Shown piece by piece: positions 1 through 8,131 of a stretch of 64,000 nucleotides of DNA (position 1 is the stretch's first letter; every line of letters starts with the position of its first letter). The stretch comes from Chryseobacterium indologenes. Its GTDB lineage: Bacteria; Bacteroidota; Bacteroidia; Flavobacteriales; Weeksellaceae. Below the pieces are notes generated by a model. It ran no database searches. It had not been told where the DNA came from and saw only the letters and a program-made list of their open reading frames with translations. Location: positions 1,798,001 through 1,862,000 of the forward strand of contig NZ_CP074372.1 in the NCBI RefSeq assembly GCF_018362995.1. The letters are read 5' to 3'. The translations under genes and the position numbers were made by a program.

Positions 1-1
1 A

Positions 2-112
2 GACACATTATGGGCCTGTGAAAATACTACTGAACTTATTAAAAAGGATGAAAGAAAAAAGGGTTTTATTTTGGGGATAACCAACATATGGAATAGTTTT
101 CCGCTAATTTAA
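2..112 (+). CDS. C-terminal tail of an unidentified protein cut by the window edge
   Basis: The frame starting at base 2 is open from the window edge to a TAA at 110-112 and encodes 36 residues ending in NIWNSFPLI. It converges with the epimerase gene on the other strand, 25 bases away, which fits a real gene end. No motif is recognisable in so short a tail, and a chance open frame cannot be excluded. Confidence 0.4.
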   Translation, partial: DTLWACENTTELIKKDERKKGFILGITNIWNSFPLI

Positions 113-137
113 TTATCCTTTGTGAAATCCGCAAACA

Positions 138-1037
138 TTAGGATTCCAAGAGATTAAGAATGGCTTCATCAAAACCTGGAAATGAAAACTCAAATCCGCT
201 TTTTATTAATCTTTCAGGGTACACATTACGGCTTTTTAAAAGTAATTCGGTTTCTGTTTTCAGGAAAATAGAAGCAATTTCCAACTGCCAGACCGGAGCA
301 TTGAGCCCGAAAGGGACTTTCAATTCTTTTCTTAGCTTTTTCATCATATTATCATTGGAAAGCGGAGCCGGAGCAGTTATATTGATTGCTCCTGAAATAT
401 TTTCATGCTGAATAATCCAGTCAATTGCTTTACAAAAATCATCAATATGAAGCCAGCTTACCATTTGGTTTCCCCGTCCCTGTTTTCCTCCTAAACCCAG
501 CTTTGTAACCATTTTCAGTTTAGGAAACGCTCCGCCATTATTTCCCAGAACAATGGATGTGCGAAGGGCAACTTTCCGTATTCCTTTATCTTTGACTGCA
601 AAAAATTCTTTCTCCCAGCTTTTGCAGATATTCATAGAAAAATCATCTCCGATAATTCCGTTTTCTTCTGTATTCAGATGCTGTTCAGAATGAACGTAAA
701 TGGTTGCAGAACTTGCATTCAGCCAAATTTTTGGTTTTTCAGAACACTGATTTACAGCTTTCTGCAATATTTTTGTACTGTTAATTCTTGAAGAATATAT
801 TTCCTGTTTATTTTTCTCGTGATACCGGCAGTCCACAGATTTTCCTGTAAGGTTGATCAGCACGTCTGCTTTTTCCAAACTGTTTTTCCATTCACCTAAT
901 GTTTGGGCATCCCAATAGATTTCGTTTTTACGTTTAGGATTACGGGTCAGGATATAGACCTGATCTCCTTTTTCTGTAAAATATTTTTCTAAGTTTTCGC
1001 CGAGAAATCCGGTTCCTCCGGCTATGATTATTTTCAT
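138..1037 (-). CDS. TIGR01777-type NAD(P)-dependent epimerase (SDR family)
   Basis: The 299-residue product begins with a Rossmann nucleotide-binding motif (GGTGFLG at residues 7-13). It ends with a DUF1731-like segment (PERLIKSGFEFSFPGFD), the order found in the YfcH/TIGR01777 family of extended short-chain dehydrogenases. Length matches the family (about 300 residues). The substrate of this family is not established; a cytoplasmic NAD(P)-linked sugar-nucleotide-like epimerase or reductase is the usual guess. It is the last gene of a minus-strand series with an SRPBCC protein, a DCC protein, a small membrane protein and a GbsR regulator upstream, a set that suggests stress or membrane-linked regulation. 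The start ATG at 1035-1037 immediately precedes the Rossmann motif, so it is secure. The family call is firm and the reaction is unknown. Confidence 0.85.
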   Translation of the reverse strand: MKIIIAGGTGFLGENLEKYFTEKGDQVYILTRNPKRKNEIYWDAQTLGEWKNSLEKADVLINLTGKSVDCRYHEKNKQEIYSSRINSTKILQKAVNQCSEKPKIWLNASSATIYVHSEQHLNTEENGIIGDDFSMNICKSWEKEFFAVKDKGIRKVALRTSIVLGNNGGAFPKLKMVTKLGLGGKQGRGNQMVSWLHIDDFCKAIDWIIQHENISGAINITAPAPLSNDNMMKKLRKELKVPFGLNAPVWQLEIASIFLKTETELLLKSRNVYPERLIKSGFEFSFPGFDEAILNLLES

Positions 1038-1135
1038 TGTTTTACAATTTAAGGTTTAAGGTTTTGAGTTCAATGTTTAAGGTTCAACTACAGATTTAAC
1101 AGAGGTTTGTATTTCATAATAATGTGTTTTTCAGG

Positions 1136-1612
1136 TTAAAAAATGGCTATTCCATCACGGGTAGAAGATTCTGCAATGGTTTTGATCATTTCATTTCTTT
1201 TGAGCAGAAAACTTTTGAGATATCCTGTAAGAAAAATAGCATTGAACAATTTTCCTATGATGCCCAGCGGAGATTCAAATTCAAAAACATCGGTCATCAG
1301 TGTTTTCCCGTTTACAGATTTAAAGGTATGCCTGTGCCGCATAGATTTGAAGGCTCCTTTCTGCATCACATCAATAAACTGGACCGGTTTTTCCATACTG
1401 ACAATCTTTGTGGTGAGGGTCTGATAAACTCCCAGATGTTTGGCCCGCCAGGTTACCGTCTCGTTTTCTTCAATCAACCCTGAAGTACGTCCGGCAATTG
1501 CTGTTTCATGAGATGTTGAGGTTGATTGCTGGTGCAGATCAATATCTCTTGCCAGATCAAAAACATAGTGAATGTCTGCTTTGATTATTGTATTTAAATA
1601 GATTGTTGACAT
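1136..1612 (-). CDS. SRPBCC (START-like) family protein
   Basis: The 158-residue protein has no signal peptide. It shows the pattern of a helix-grip ligand-binding protein: an N-terminal strand-helix (TIIKADIHYVFDLARDIDLH), central beta strands (ETVTWRAKHLGVYQTLTTKI, HRHTFKSVNGKTLMTDVFEFESPLG) and a long C-terminal helix. This matches the SRPBCC / polyketide-cyclase-like group often annotated as cell-division inhibitor-like next to TIGR01777 epimerases, and the epimerase is indeed the next gene downstream. SRPBCC proteins bind hydrophobic ligands; none can be named here. The start is an ATG at 1610-1612, only 33 bases after the stop of the DCC-family gene, so co-transcription is likely. Function beyond ligand binding is unknown. 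Confidence 0.75.
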   Translation of the reverse strand: MSTIYLNTIIKADIHYVFDLARDIDLHQQSTSTSHETAIAGRTSGLIEENETVTWRAKHLGVYQTLTTKIVSMEKPVQFIDVMQKGAFKSMRHRHTFKSVNGKTLMTDVFEFESPLGIIGKLFNAIFLTGYLKSFLLKRNEMIKTIAESSTRDGIAIF

Positions 1613-1645
1613 TTTCAGAGGTTTTAAGAGTATACAAATTGTAAT

Positions 1646-2458
1646 TTAAATGGTTGTCAGAATAATAATGGCCAGCGCTTTGAGCCTGAATACCATCCAG
1701 GAAATGGTAGGTAGAAAATTTAATTTTAGTATTCGACATCTTCTTATATGTTCCAGAAACATGATCAATACTACCATTCCAAAGTATATCAGATAAAAGA
1801 CAGGGCGAAAATCGGTCATCAGCGCAGGAATTAACAGTAAAGTCCCGATTAAGGAAACAGTCATCATATTTCCGAGATAATCCCAGATTTTACCTTTGAG
1901 ATAAGTTTTTAAAAAGAGAGTCTGCCAAACGATCTGACCAAGACAAACGGCAAATTCTCTCAGAAAATTCCTGTCTAAATTAAAACCCAGCTTTACGGAA
2001 AATTCACTTAGGATATATGCTGAAAAAATAACAACAAAACTGATGTATGCTATTCTGTATTTCAGGTTAAAATCCGGAACACAAGATTGCTCTGTATAGT
2101 CTTTTGAGGAAGGAATAATCTGTTTCCTATTATAAGAAATGAAGGAATACAACTTTTGAAAAAACCAATAGAGAGGTCTTATTCGAGCGGTTTTTTCCAA
2201 CAATGGAAAAGAGTTTCCAATAATGAGAAGCAGACTGTCTAATCCGTAAACGACTTCATTTTTATTGTGATCTACCAAAGCAATTTCATTTTTCGCCCGG
2301 TTAAAGTCTATTAAGATTTTATTTCTCACTGAAATTTCCGTAAATGCTTCTCTTCCATCTTCATCCAGCATTCCGCATTTGGTAAAACCTTTGGAGTAAA
2401 GATTACACATCGGACATTCGTTGTCGTAGATTAATGTGTGGTTTTTGAGCGTTTTCAT
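1646..2458 (-). CDS. DCC family (DUF393) thiol-disulfide protein with membrane C-terminus
   Basis: The 270-residue protein opens with the DCC signature YDNECPMC, placing Cys15 and Cys18 in the CxxC pair that names the family (DUF393, thioredoxin-like). The N-terminal ~130 residues are the DCC domain. The rest, from about residue 130, is hydrophobic with four or so predicted membrane helices (for example IAYISFVVIFSAYILSEF and YFGMVVLIMFLEHI). Most DCC proteins are about 120-140 residues, so the membrane extension is an addition. DCC proteins are presumed redox proteins without a proven substrate. The gene starts inside the last codons of the upstream membrane-protein gene (4-base ATGA overlap), showing translational coupling. 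The family call is good; the role is inferred only. Confidence 0.8.
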   Translation of the reverse strand: MKTLKNHTLIYDNECPMCNLYSKGFTKCGMLDEDGREAFTEISVRNKILIDFNRAKNEIALVDHNKNEVVYGLDSLLLIIGNSFPLLEKTARIRPLYWFFQKLYSFISYNRKQIIPSSKDYTEQSCVPDFNLKYRIAYISFVVIFSAYILSEFSVKLGFNLDRNFLREFAVCLGQIVWQTLFLKTYLKGKIWDYLGNMMTVSLIGTLLLIPALMTDFRPVFYLIYFGMVVLIMFLEHIRRCRILKLNFLPTISWMVFRLKALAIIILTTI

Positions 2459-2817
2459 AATTGTGATTTATAAGGTTCATAAGTAGTGTAGCAGTCATAA
2501 ACATATGCCGCTGCCATCACAGGGCTATATAAAAGAGCGGCCATTAAAACATATCCGAAAAAATCATTGATGTGTTTCTCTGTAAATAAAATGGTTACAA
2601 TAATCCAGACCGGTACTATTACAATTCCATACGCGATATACAATGGTGACTTTTTTGTTTTAAAAAACAGTTTGATCAGGAAGCTTATCAATTGAGGAAT
2701 TCCTACTATAAAATAAAACAGAATAAATCCCCACGAACTTCCAAATATAAAAGCCTGAGGCCCAATTATTATAAAGAACAACTGAATGTAATAATCATAT
2801 TTTGCAAATGTTTTCAT
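2455..2817 (-). CDS. Small multi-pass membrane protein, function unknown
   Basis: The 120-residue product is almost entirely hydrophobic, with about four predicted membrane helices (YIQLFFIIIGPQAFIFG, FILFYFIVGIPQLISFL, IAYGIVIVPVWIIVTILF, YVLMAALLYSPVMAAAYVY). I do not recognise the family. Its stop overlaps the start of the DCC-family gene by four bases. The DCC protein itself carries a membrane domain, so the two may act together at the inner membrane. It is the first gene after the GbsR regulator, and a palindrome matching one in front of that regulator lies about 95-120 bases upstream of its start. It is probably the first structural gene of a regulated operon. Confidence 0.7.
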   Translation of the reverse strand: MKTFAKYDYYIQLFFIIIGPQAFIFGSSWGFILFYFIVGIPQLISFLIKLFFKTKKSPLYIAYGIVIVPVWIIVTILFTEKHINDFFGYVLMAALLYSPVMAAAYVYDCYTTYEPYKSQL

Positions 2818-2912
2818 GGCAGCAATGGTTTTAAAGTGATCCTTTTCTTCTGAAATAAATAATCAGGAACAAATGAATGATTAAATTTTTCATAATTATT
2901 ATTAATTTTATA

Positions 2913-2936
2913 TTTTCAGTAATATTTGAAAGTTAA
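2913..2936. promoter_or_regulatory. Putative GbsR/MarR operator upstream of the operon
   Basis: TTTTCA-8-TGAAAG is followed by TTAA. It lies about 95 bases upstream of the small membrane protein gene and differs at only four positions from the 24-base site at 3527-3550 in front of the GbsR gene. Two near-identical palindromes flanking one regulator gene suggest autoregulation and control of the operon. Confidence 0.55.
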
Positions 2937-2947
2937 CTTGAAATAAA

Positions 2948-2963
2948 AAAGGATTTGCATCCT
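2948..2963 (-). terminator. Short hairpin terminator after the GbsR gene
   Basis: On the minus strand the arms AGGAT and ATCCT enclose a GCAA tetraloop and are followed by a run of six T. It sits 11 bases after the regulator stop codon. It probably separates or attenuates readthrough into the downstream operon. Confidence 0.55.
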
Positions 2964-2973
2964 CTTTCTTTTT

Positions 2974-3477
2974 CTATTTCAACAGATTGGTAATCTTTCC
3001 TACCAGCCAATGATCATCGCTTTTGATCGCCAGATCCATAATATTGTTGATCTTTCCGGTGACAGAACTGAAGTCATTCATCAGCTTGATAAATTCCTGA
3101 GCTTCTTCTGAATCCTTATCCTCAATATTTTTTAATTCTTCAAGAAAAGAAATTACAGGTTCTATTTCTCTTTTTCTACGTTCTTTAGTAATTTGTTTGA
3201 AAAGGTACCATACATCTTTTTCTGCAACGAAATATTCTTTACGGTCGCCTTTCACAAATTCTTTTTTCACGATTCCCCAGTCTATCAGAGCACGAAGATT
3301 CATATTGGCATTTCCTCTTGAAATCTCCAGCTGTTCCATTACCTCATCAGTAGAAAGAGGTTTGCCACTTGCCAAAAGCAGTGCATGCACCTGCGCCATC
3401 GTACGGTTGATCCCCCAATTGGTAGCAAAGGTTCCCCAGGTCTGAATGTATTTTTCTTTTGCTTCTGAAAGTTGCAT
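2974..3477 (-). CDS. GbsR/MarR family transcriptional regulator
   Basis: The 167-residue protein has the GbsR layout: an N-terminal helix with QTWGTFATNWGINRT, then a winged helix-turn-helix (residues ~25-90, including STDEVMEQLEISRGNANMNLRALIDWGIV) and a C-terminal helical dimerisation region. In Bacillus, GbsR is a choline-responsive repressor. The ligand cannot be inferred for the many Bacteroidota homologues. The gene heads a same-strand series ending with the TIGR01777 epimerase. A palindrome lies about 50 bases upstream of its start (3527-3550), and a close match lies upstream of the next gene, consistent with autoregulation. The family is clear; regulatory targets are inferred from position and shared sites. 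Confidence 0.88.
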   Translation of the reverse strand: MQLSEAKEKYIQTWGTFATNWGINRTMAQVHALLLASGKPLSTDEVMEQLEISRGNANMNLRALIDWGIVKKEFVKGDRKEYFVAEKDVWYLFKQITKERRKREIEPVISFLEELKNIEDKDSEEAQEFIKLMNDFSSVTGKINNIMDLAIKSDDHWLVGKITNLLK

Positions 3478-3526
3478 TTTGTTTTCCTTTTAGATTTCTG
3501 TAACAAATGTAATTATATTTTTTGAA

Positions 3527-3550
3527 TTTTCAATAATTTTTGAAAATTAA
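3527..3550. promoter_or_regulatory. Putative GbsR/MarR autoregulatory operator
   Basis: TTTTCA-8-TGAAAA is a perfect 6-bp inverted repeat followed by TTAA, about 50 bases upstream of the GbsR start codon. It is the better of the two copies; the other is at 2913-2936. The spacing of arm centres (about 14 bases) suits a winged-helix dimer. Confidence 0.55.
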
Positions 3551-3552
3551 TT

Positions 3553-3600
3553 TTAAACTTCAAAACAGACATCCCTGAGAATGTCTGTTTTGAAGTTTAA
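3553..3600 (-). terminator. Long hairpin terminator after the alpha-2-macroglobulin gene
   Basis: A perfect 20-bp stem (3553-3572 with 3581-3600) encloses an 8-base loop, 10 bases beyond the stop of the macroglobulin gene. The minus-strand sequence after it is AT-rich (AATTAATTTTC) rather than a clean T run. It ends the 3.6-16 kb gene series. Confidence 0.75.
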
Positions 3601-3610
3601 AAAATTAAAG

Positions 3611-6600
3611 TTAGGGTTCAATACTGGCCGTTATTCCCTGATTCCAGTGTTTTGCTTCCGGCATATAATAGAGATAAACATTGCTGGATTTTCCGGTATA
3701 AGTACCTGCAAACTCTACTTTGAGATCCAGATTAATTGTTTTTGTTTCTTCTGCATTAAAATGTTCCCAATAAAGTACCAGATAATTGTCAAAGATTTCA
3801 TAGTAGGAAATTTGCTTTTTATCAATCAGGTCTTTTAGCAAAGCATTTTGTAAAGTCAAGCCTGCAGGAATACCGATTTTCGCAATGGTCATTGGAAGCT
3901 GTCCGTTAATTTTGTTTTTAACGGTCACTGCCATTCTGTTGGTCTCTCCTACTCTGGACACTGCAGATTTCAGCTTTGTTTCCATCGTAACAGGAATATC
4001 TTTGCTTTCCGGAGCCTGAAGGGTATAATACTGATATTCTAATTTATAAGGTAACCCATTTTTAGCTGGATAATGAATATTGATCTTATTTTCTCCGGCC
4101 TTGTATGCTGATGAAAGACTGATATTTGGATAAGTATTTGCTTTATTGATGGTGATAACCGGCCTTTCATTCCCGTAAAGCTTTTCATTTTTAGAGAAAA
4201 ACTCAGACAATGCCTGTATTGCCAATGTTGTTGCCTGAGTAGAACCGAACCCATAATATCCATTGAAATTAATAAGCTGATCTGCAGCTTCTGCGATTTT
4301 TAACTGATTCAGTTTCTCCTCTTTCTGAAGTGCCATGATATATAACGAAAGGGTTTCCGCATCTGCAGATCTTCCCCATGAGCCTGTAAAAGTGATTTTA
4401 GATTTTACATTCTTTATTTCATACTGCTTGTCCAGCAGCTTCATCAGATCATCATATTCCTTTTGTTTTCCTAGATGAGCCGCAGTATTGGCAAGCAAAG
4501 CCAGCTGATAAGAATCTTTTGTAGCCAAAGCTCTTTTCATCATTATTGCAAAGGAATCTTCTATTTCATTCTTAAAACCAAGTTTGGATAAAGCATATAC
4601 CACATACATATTTCTTGACCAGGAATATTCTGAAAAATCCTTTTTTGATTCATAAGGTTTTCTTACCTCAAATAATCCGTTTGCATTCTTTTTGGATAAA
4701 ATAAATGAGGAAAGTCCCTGAATAAGTTTTGCATCCGGGTTAACATACTTTTTTAAATCCGTAAATTCCAGTAAGGCAAATGCAGAAAGCGCCACATCAG
4801 ATTCCTCGCTGCTGAAATATCCGAAACCTCCGTCTCTGTTTTTATAACTCAACATTTTCTGAAACCCTTTTTTCATATTTTTAACCACCAAATTCTCAGT
4901 TGCAGTATCTATTTTTTTACCTGATTTTAAATAATCCAGAATAAAAATATTAGGATATACGGTTGAGGAAAGCTGTTCAAAGCAGCCATAAGGCTCTCTC
5001 TTCAGCTGATCAATATCTGCAAACATCTGTAAGGCGGTGTTCTCAAATACATAATATGAAGAAAACAGGCTTCCGTTGATATACTCTGGAATATTGATTT
5101 TGATATCTTCCGTTTTGTTATTGATGATGGAAAATTTATGCGGGAATCCTTTCTCTTCTACTTTAAACGGAAGAATCATGGTTTCCCTGAAATCTCCGGA
5201 TCTTATGGTAAACTGAATGTTGGAATCTACAATCTCATCTGTCTGTATTTTAACAAATAATCTTCCCGATTCCAAGGGTTTCAGGGTAATTAAGCTGTCA
5301 GAACGGATCAGTTTTACACGGTTAGGAACAATAACATTCATGGTCATTTTCCTTATTTCCGAGGAATTGTTTTTAATTACAACAGGAATTGTCATCTGAT
5401 CCGTTCTTGTCAGATATTGTGGAATTTTAGCATCTATTGAGATGAGACTTTGTGCAGCATAGGTAGTTTCATCATTTCCTATAAGCCCTGAGGCAGCAAT
5501 ACCTTCTGTCATAATTCTAAAAGTAGAGTTGGCATCAGAATTATAAAATTCCACTTTTGCTTTTCCGTTTTTATCGGTTTCCAACACAGGGTTCCAGTAA
5601 AGTGCTTCTCTGTAATCGAAACGGTAGGATGTATTTGTCGTTTTATATTCCGGATACGCAAATTCTCTTGATCCGGCATATGATATAAGTCTTCCATGTA
5701 GCACTGCTTCAACAGCAATATAAGATTTCGGAGTAATATCAAAACTGATTTTTGAATTGTTGTTTTTATATGAATTTACGATTACCACTCCATTTGCAGC
5801 CCTGCTACCATAAATAGCCGTAGCAGCAGCATCTTTGAGTACGGTAATACTATTGATATCGTTCGGATTTATAGTGGTGCTGAAGTTTTCTACGGGAGTA
5901 CCGTCTACAATGAATAGTGGATTCTTATTGGTGATGGATGCTTCTCCTCTTATTCTTATCTGTGCACTGACCGCCGACTGTCCCGCTGGTATAATTGTTA
6001 ATCCTGCTACTTTTCCGCTTAGTAATGAAGTTACATTGGGATTCTGAATTTCAATCGAAGACGTTATTGTTGTAGAAGTAACCGCGGCTTTATCTTTTTT
6101 CAAATTGTATCCTAAAACAACAACTTCTTCAATCCTTTTATTCTGAACAGTATCTTTTGCTGACCGGCCGGGTTTGTTTAATGTTTGGGTATTATTTCTG
6201 TTTTCTGTTTTTTTCTCTTCTTTTCTTTCAGCCTCTTTTACGATTTCTTCTACATCAATATTGGAAAGCTTTTGCTTCACCAAAGGGTTAATATCCAAAT
6301 TATAAGACAAGATCCTGATTTTCACCTGATGCTTAGGTTGAGAAGATCTGGCTATAATTTTATATGAATTGTCTGCATTCAGGTCTGAAAAATAAAAACG
6401 TCCATTTTCTGCAGCGGCCTGTTTAAGGATTTTTTTATTATCTGTATCTAAAAGGAAAACATCTGCTTTCACCGGTCTTTTGTTTTCATCTTCTACTACT
6501 CCGTAAATTGTATTTTTCTTTTCAGGAAGATATTTGTACTTATTCGTTGTAATGATTTCCGGGATAAGCTCGAAATATCTGTACCCGTTTGTCAGCATAA

Positions 6601-8128
6601 CAAGGTCCAGGCTTTTATCTGCTTTTTCTTCTTTTTTATCGAAATAAAACTGTGGTTTTTCAATTTTCCCTTTCAACTCGGAGTCCATCAGAAGCCAGGA
6701 AATGATATGATTCTGCTTGTCATCAGCGTATGTCCATAGTTTATCATCCACCACACTCAGACCAAGGTTGGCAGGAACAGGCTTGTTATTTTCATCCGTA
6801 GTTTCGATGTTCAGTGTTACTTTTTCCCTCGGCAGGTAATGTTGTTTTACGGGCTTAACCTTTATATTCAACCGATTTTCTTTATTGGTAAAAACAATAC
6901 GTTCTGCAAGAGGAATATTATTTTCCAAAACAGTAAATCTGCAGATTCCTATCGGGAAGTCTTTTTCATCAATCTCCAATGAATTGCTGCCTTTTTTCAC
7001 TAGAAAATCTTTAGTATACAATTCTTTTCCGCGGAAATTTCCTTTCAGGGTAATCATTTTTTGATGAGTTGAAATGATGGTAAAAGTCAATTTTTTGTTT
7101 TCATTCAGAATATTTAAAACTAAACCATCATCTTTTGCCACCGGAAGATGGAACGTCTGGGTATTACTTTCAGGCTTTACTACTTTTGCATAATAGGTTT
7201 CTCTTTTTTTAGCAGTAAAATGAAAGCTTCCCATCCCGAAATTATAGGCTGAAATTTCTTTTATTATTTCATGATTCTGATTGTAAACAGCCAGAACAGC
7301 GTCTACAGGTTTTTCAAATTCATCCAGAATTTTAAAGGCCATATTTTGTTCTATCCCGTTGATAAAAGTACCTCCTTCAGGTAAAAATTTCACATCCAGA
7401 TTATTCAGCACAATTGGAATATTTCTTGAAATAGATTCTGTAAATCCGTCAAAATTCACTTTAATATTCAAAAGTCCATCAGAGGATTTCAAAACTTCAG
7501 GGAGTTTAAAAATCAATTGATTTTTACCTTCTTTATTGGTAATAAATTTCCCTTCTGAAACGGTTTCGCCATTGGTCATTACCGTATAATCCGCTTCATA
7601 AAAAGGAATGGGAAGATTACTCAGACTTCTCATTGAAAAGTCGGCTGCCACCTCATCTCCCGGACCGTATCCTTTTTTAGGAAAATCCAGTTTCATTAAT
7701 ATTCTTGGAGATACTATTTTCTGGAGGGTAATTTCTTTTTCAAAGGAATTTTCCCCCTCCTCATTCTGCATCCAGTTGGTAAAGGCTCTTATTTTATAGA
7801 TTCCGCCTTTCATATCTTCATCAAAATAGAAATATCCCTGGGCGTATCCGTTGGTAATTTCATATTTCATTTTTTTCAAAACGCTTCCTGCGGGATCAAT
7901 AATTTCAAAATTCACAATTTTACTGTCTTCTGCCGGAAGGTTGTTTTTTCCTTTTACAACGTATATTTTAAAATACATTTCCTCGCCAGGTTTGTAAAAA
8001 ACATGATTGGTCTGAACGTAGGTCTTTTCTTTTTCAAAATCCTGAAATGGCTGCTGTGCTTTTAGAAAAACCGTTGACAATATTAAGCTCAGCGAGATGA
8101 TATATGATGATATAAATTTGAAATTCAT
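3611..8128 (-). CDS. Alpha-2-macroglobulin family protein with thioester motif and embedded TonB-type plug domain
   Basis: This 1505-residue exported protein has a signal peptide (FISSYIISLSLILSTVFLKAQ). MG/MG2-type macroglobulin domains start near residue 30 (KTYVQTNHVFYKPGE). A carboxypeptidase-regulatory-like domain follows near 540-610. A SusC/RagA-type plug lies at about 666-787 (from IEEVVVLGY through VDGTPVENF and AIYGSRAANGVVIV). The rest is an A2M core with the thioester motif GCFEQ (Cys1049, Gln1052) and an alpha/alpha toroid. Bacterial A2Ms are thought to trap proteases in the periplasm or at the surface, through the Cys-Gln thioester. Plug domains normally sit at the N-terminus of barrel receptors and close the pore; here the plug has no barrel of its own. 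The gene begins three bases after a SusC-like barrel gene that lacks a plug, so the two may form one split receptor. Homology is clear; the joint function is inferred. Confidence 0.88.
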   Translation of the reverse strand: MNFKFISSYIISLSLILSTVFLKAQQPFQDFEKEKTYVQTNHVFYKPGEEMYFKIYVVKGKNNLPAEDSKIVNFEIIDPAGSVLKKMKYEITNGYAQGYFYFDEDMKGGIYKIRAFTNWMQNEEGENSFEKEITLQKIVSPRILMKLDFPKKGYGPGDEVAADFSMRSLSNLPIPFYEADYTVMTNGETVSEGKFITNKEGKNQLIFKLPEVLKSSDGLLNIKVNFDGFTESISRNIPIVLNNLDVKFLPEGGTFINGIEQNMAFKILDEFEKPVDAVLAVYNQNHEIIKEISAYNFGMGSFHFTAKKRETYYAKVVKPESNTQTFHLPVAKDDGLVLNILNENKKLTFTIISTHQKMITLKGNFRGKELYTKDFLVKKGSNSLEIDEKDFPIGICRFTVLENNIPLAERIVFTNKENRLNIKVKPVKQHYLPREKVTLNIETTDENNKPVPANLGLSVVDDKLWTYADDKQNHIISWLLMDSELKGKIEKPQFYFDKKEEKADKSLDLVMLTNGYRYFELIPEIITTNKYKYLPEKKNTIYGVVEDENKRPVKADVFLLDTDNKKILKQAAAENGRFYFSDLNADNSYKIIARSSQPKHQVKIRILSYNLDINPLVKQKLSNIDVEEIVKEAERKEEKKTENRNNTQTLNKPGRSAKDTVQNKRIEEVVVLGYNLKKDKAAVTSTTITSSIEIQNPNVTSLLSGKVAGLTIIPAGQSAVSAQIRIRGEASITNKNPLFIVDGTPVENFSTTINPNDINSITVLKDAAATAIYGSRAANGVVIVNSYKNNNSKISFDITPKSYIAVEAVLHGRLISYAGSREFAYPEYKTTNTSYRFDYREALYWNPVLETDKNGKAKVEFYNSDANSTFRIMTEGIAASGLIGNDETTYAAQSLISIDAKIPQYLTRTDQMTIPVVIKNNSSEIRKMTMNVIVPNRVKLIRSDSLITLKPLESGRLFVKIQTDEIVDSNIQFTIRSGDFRETMILPFKVEEKGFPHKFSIINNKTEDIKINIPEYINGSLFSSYYVFENTALQMFADIDQLKREPYGCFEQLSSTVYPNIFILDYLKSGKKIDTATENLVVKNMKKGFQKMLSYKNRDGGFGYFSSEESDVALSAFALLEFTDLKKYVNPDAKLIQGLSSFILSKKNANGLFEVRKPYESKKDFSEYSWSRNMYVVYALSKLGFKNEIEDSFAIMMKRALATKDSYQLALLANTAAHLGKQKEYDDLMKLLDKQYEIKNVKSKITFTGSWGRSADAETLSLYIMALQKEEKLNQLKIAEAADQLINFNGYYGFGSTQATTLAIQALSEFFSKNEKLYGNERPVITINKANTYPNISLSSAYKAGENKINIHYPAKNGLPYKLEYQYYTLQAPESKDIPVTMETKLKSAVSRVGETNRMAVTVKNKINGQLPMTIAKIGIPAGLTLQNALLKDLIDKKQISYYEIFDNYLVLYWEHFNAEETKTINLDLKVEFAGTYTGKSSNVYLYYMPEAKHWNQGITASIEP

Positions 8129-8131
8129 GGG

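Noticed and set aside
3611..8128. A2M gene as an ordinary TonB-dependent receptor because of its plug signature
   Set aside because: There is no barrel in the protein; the regions before and after the plug are macroglobulin domains with a GCFEQ thioester.
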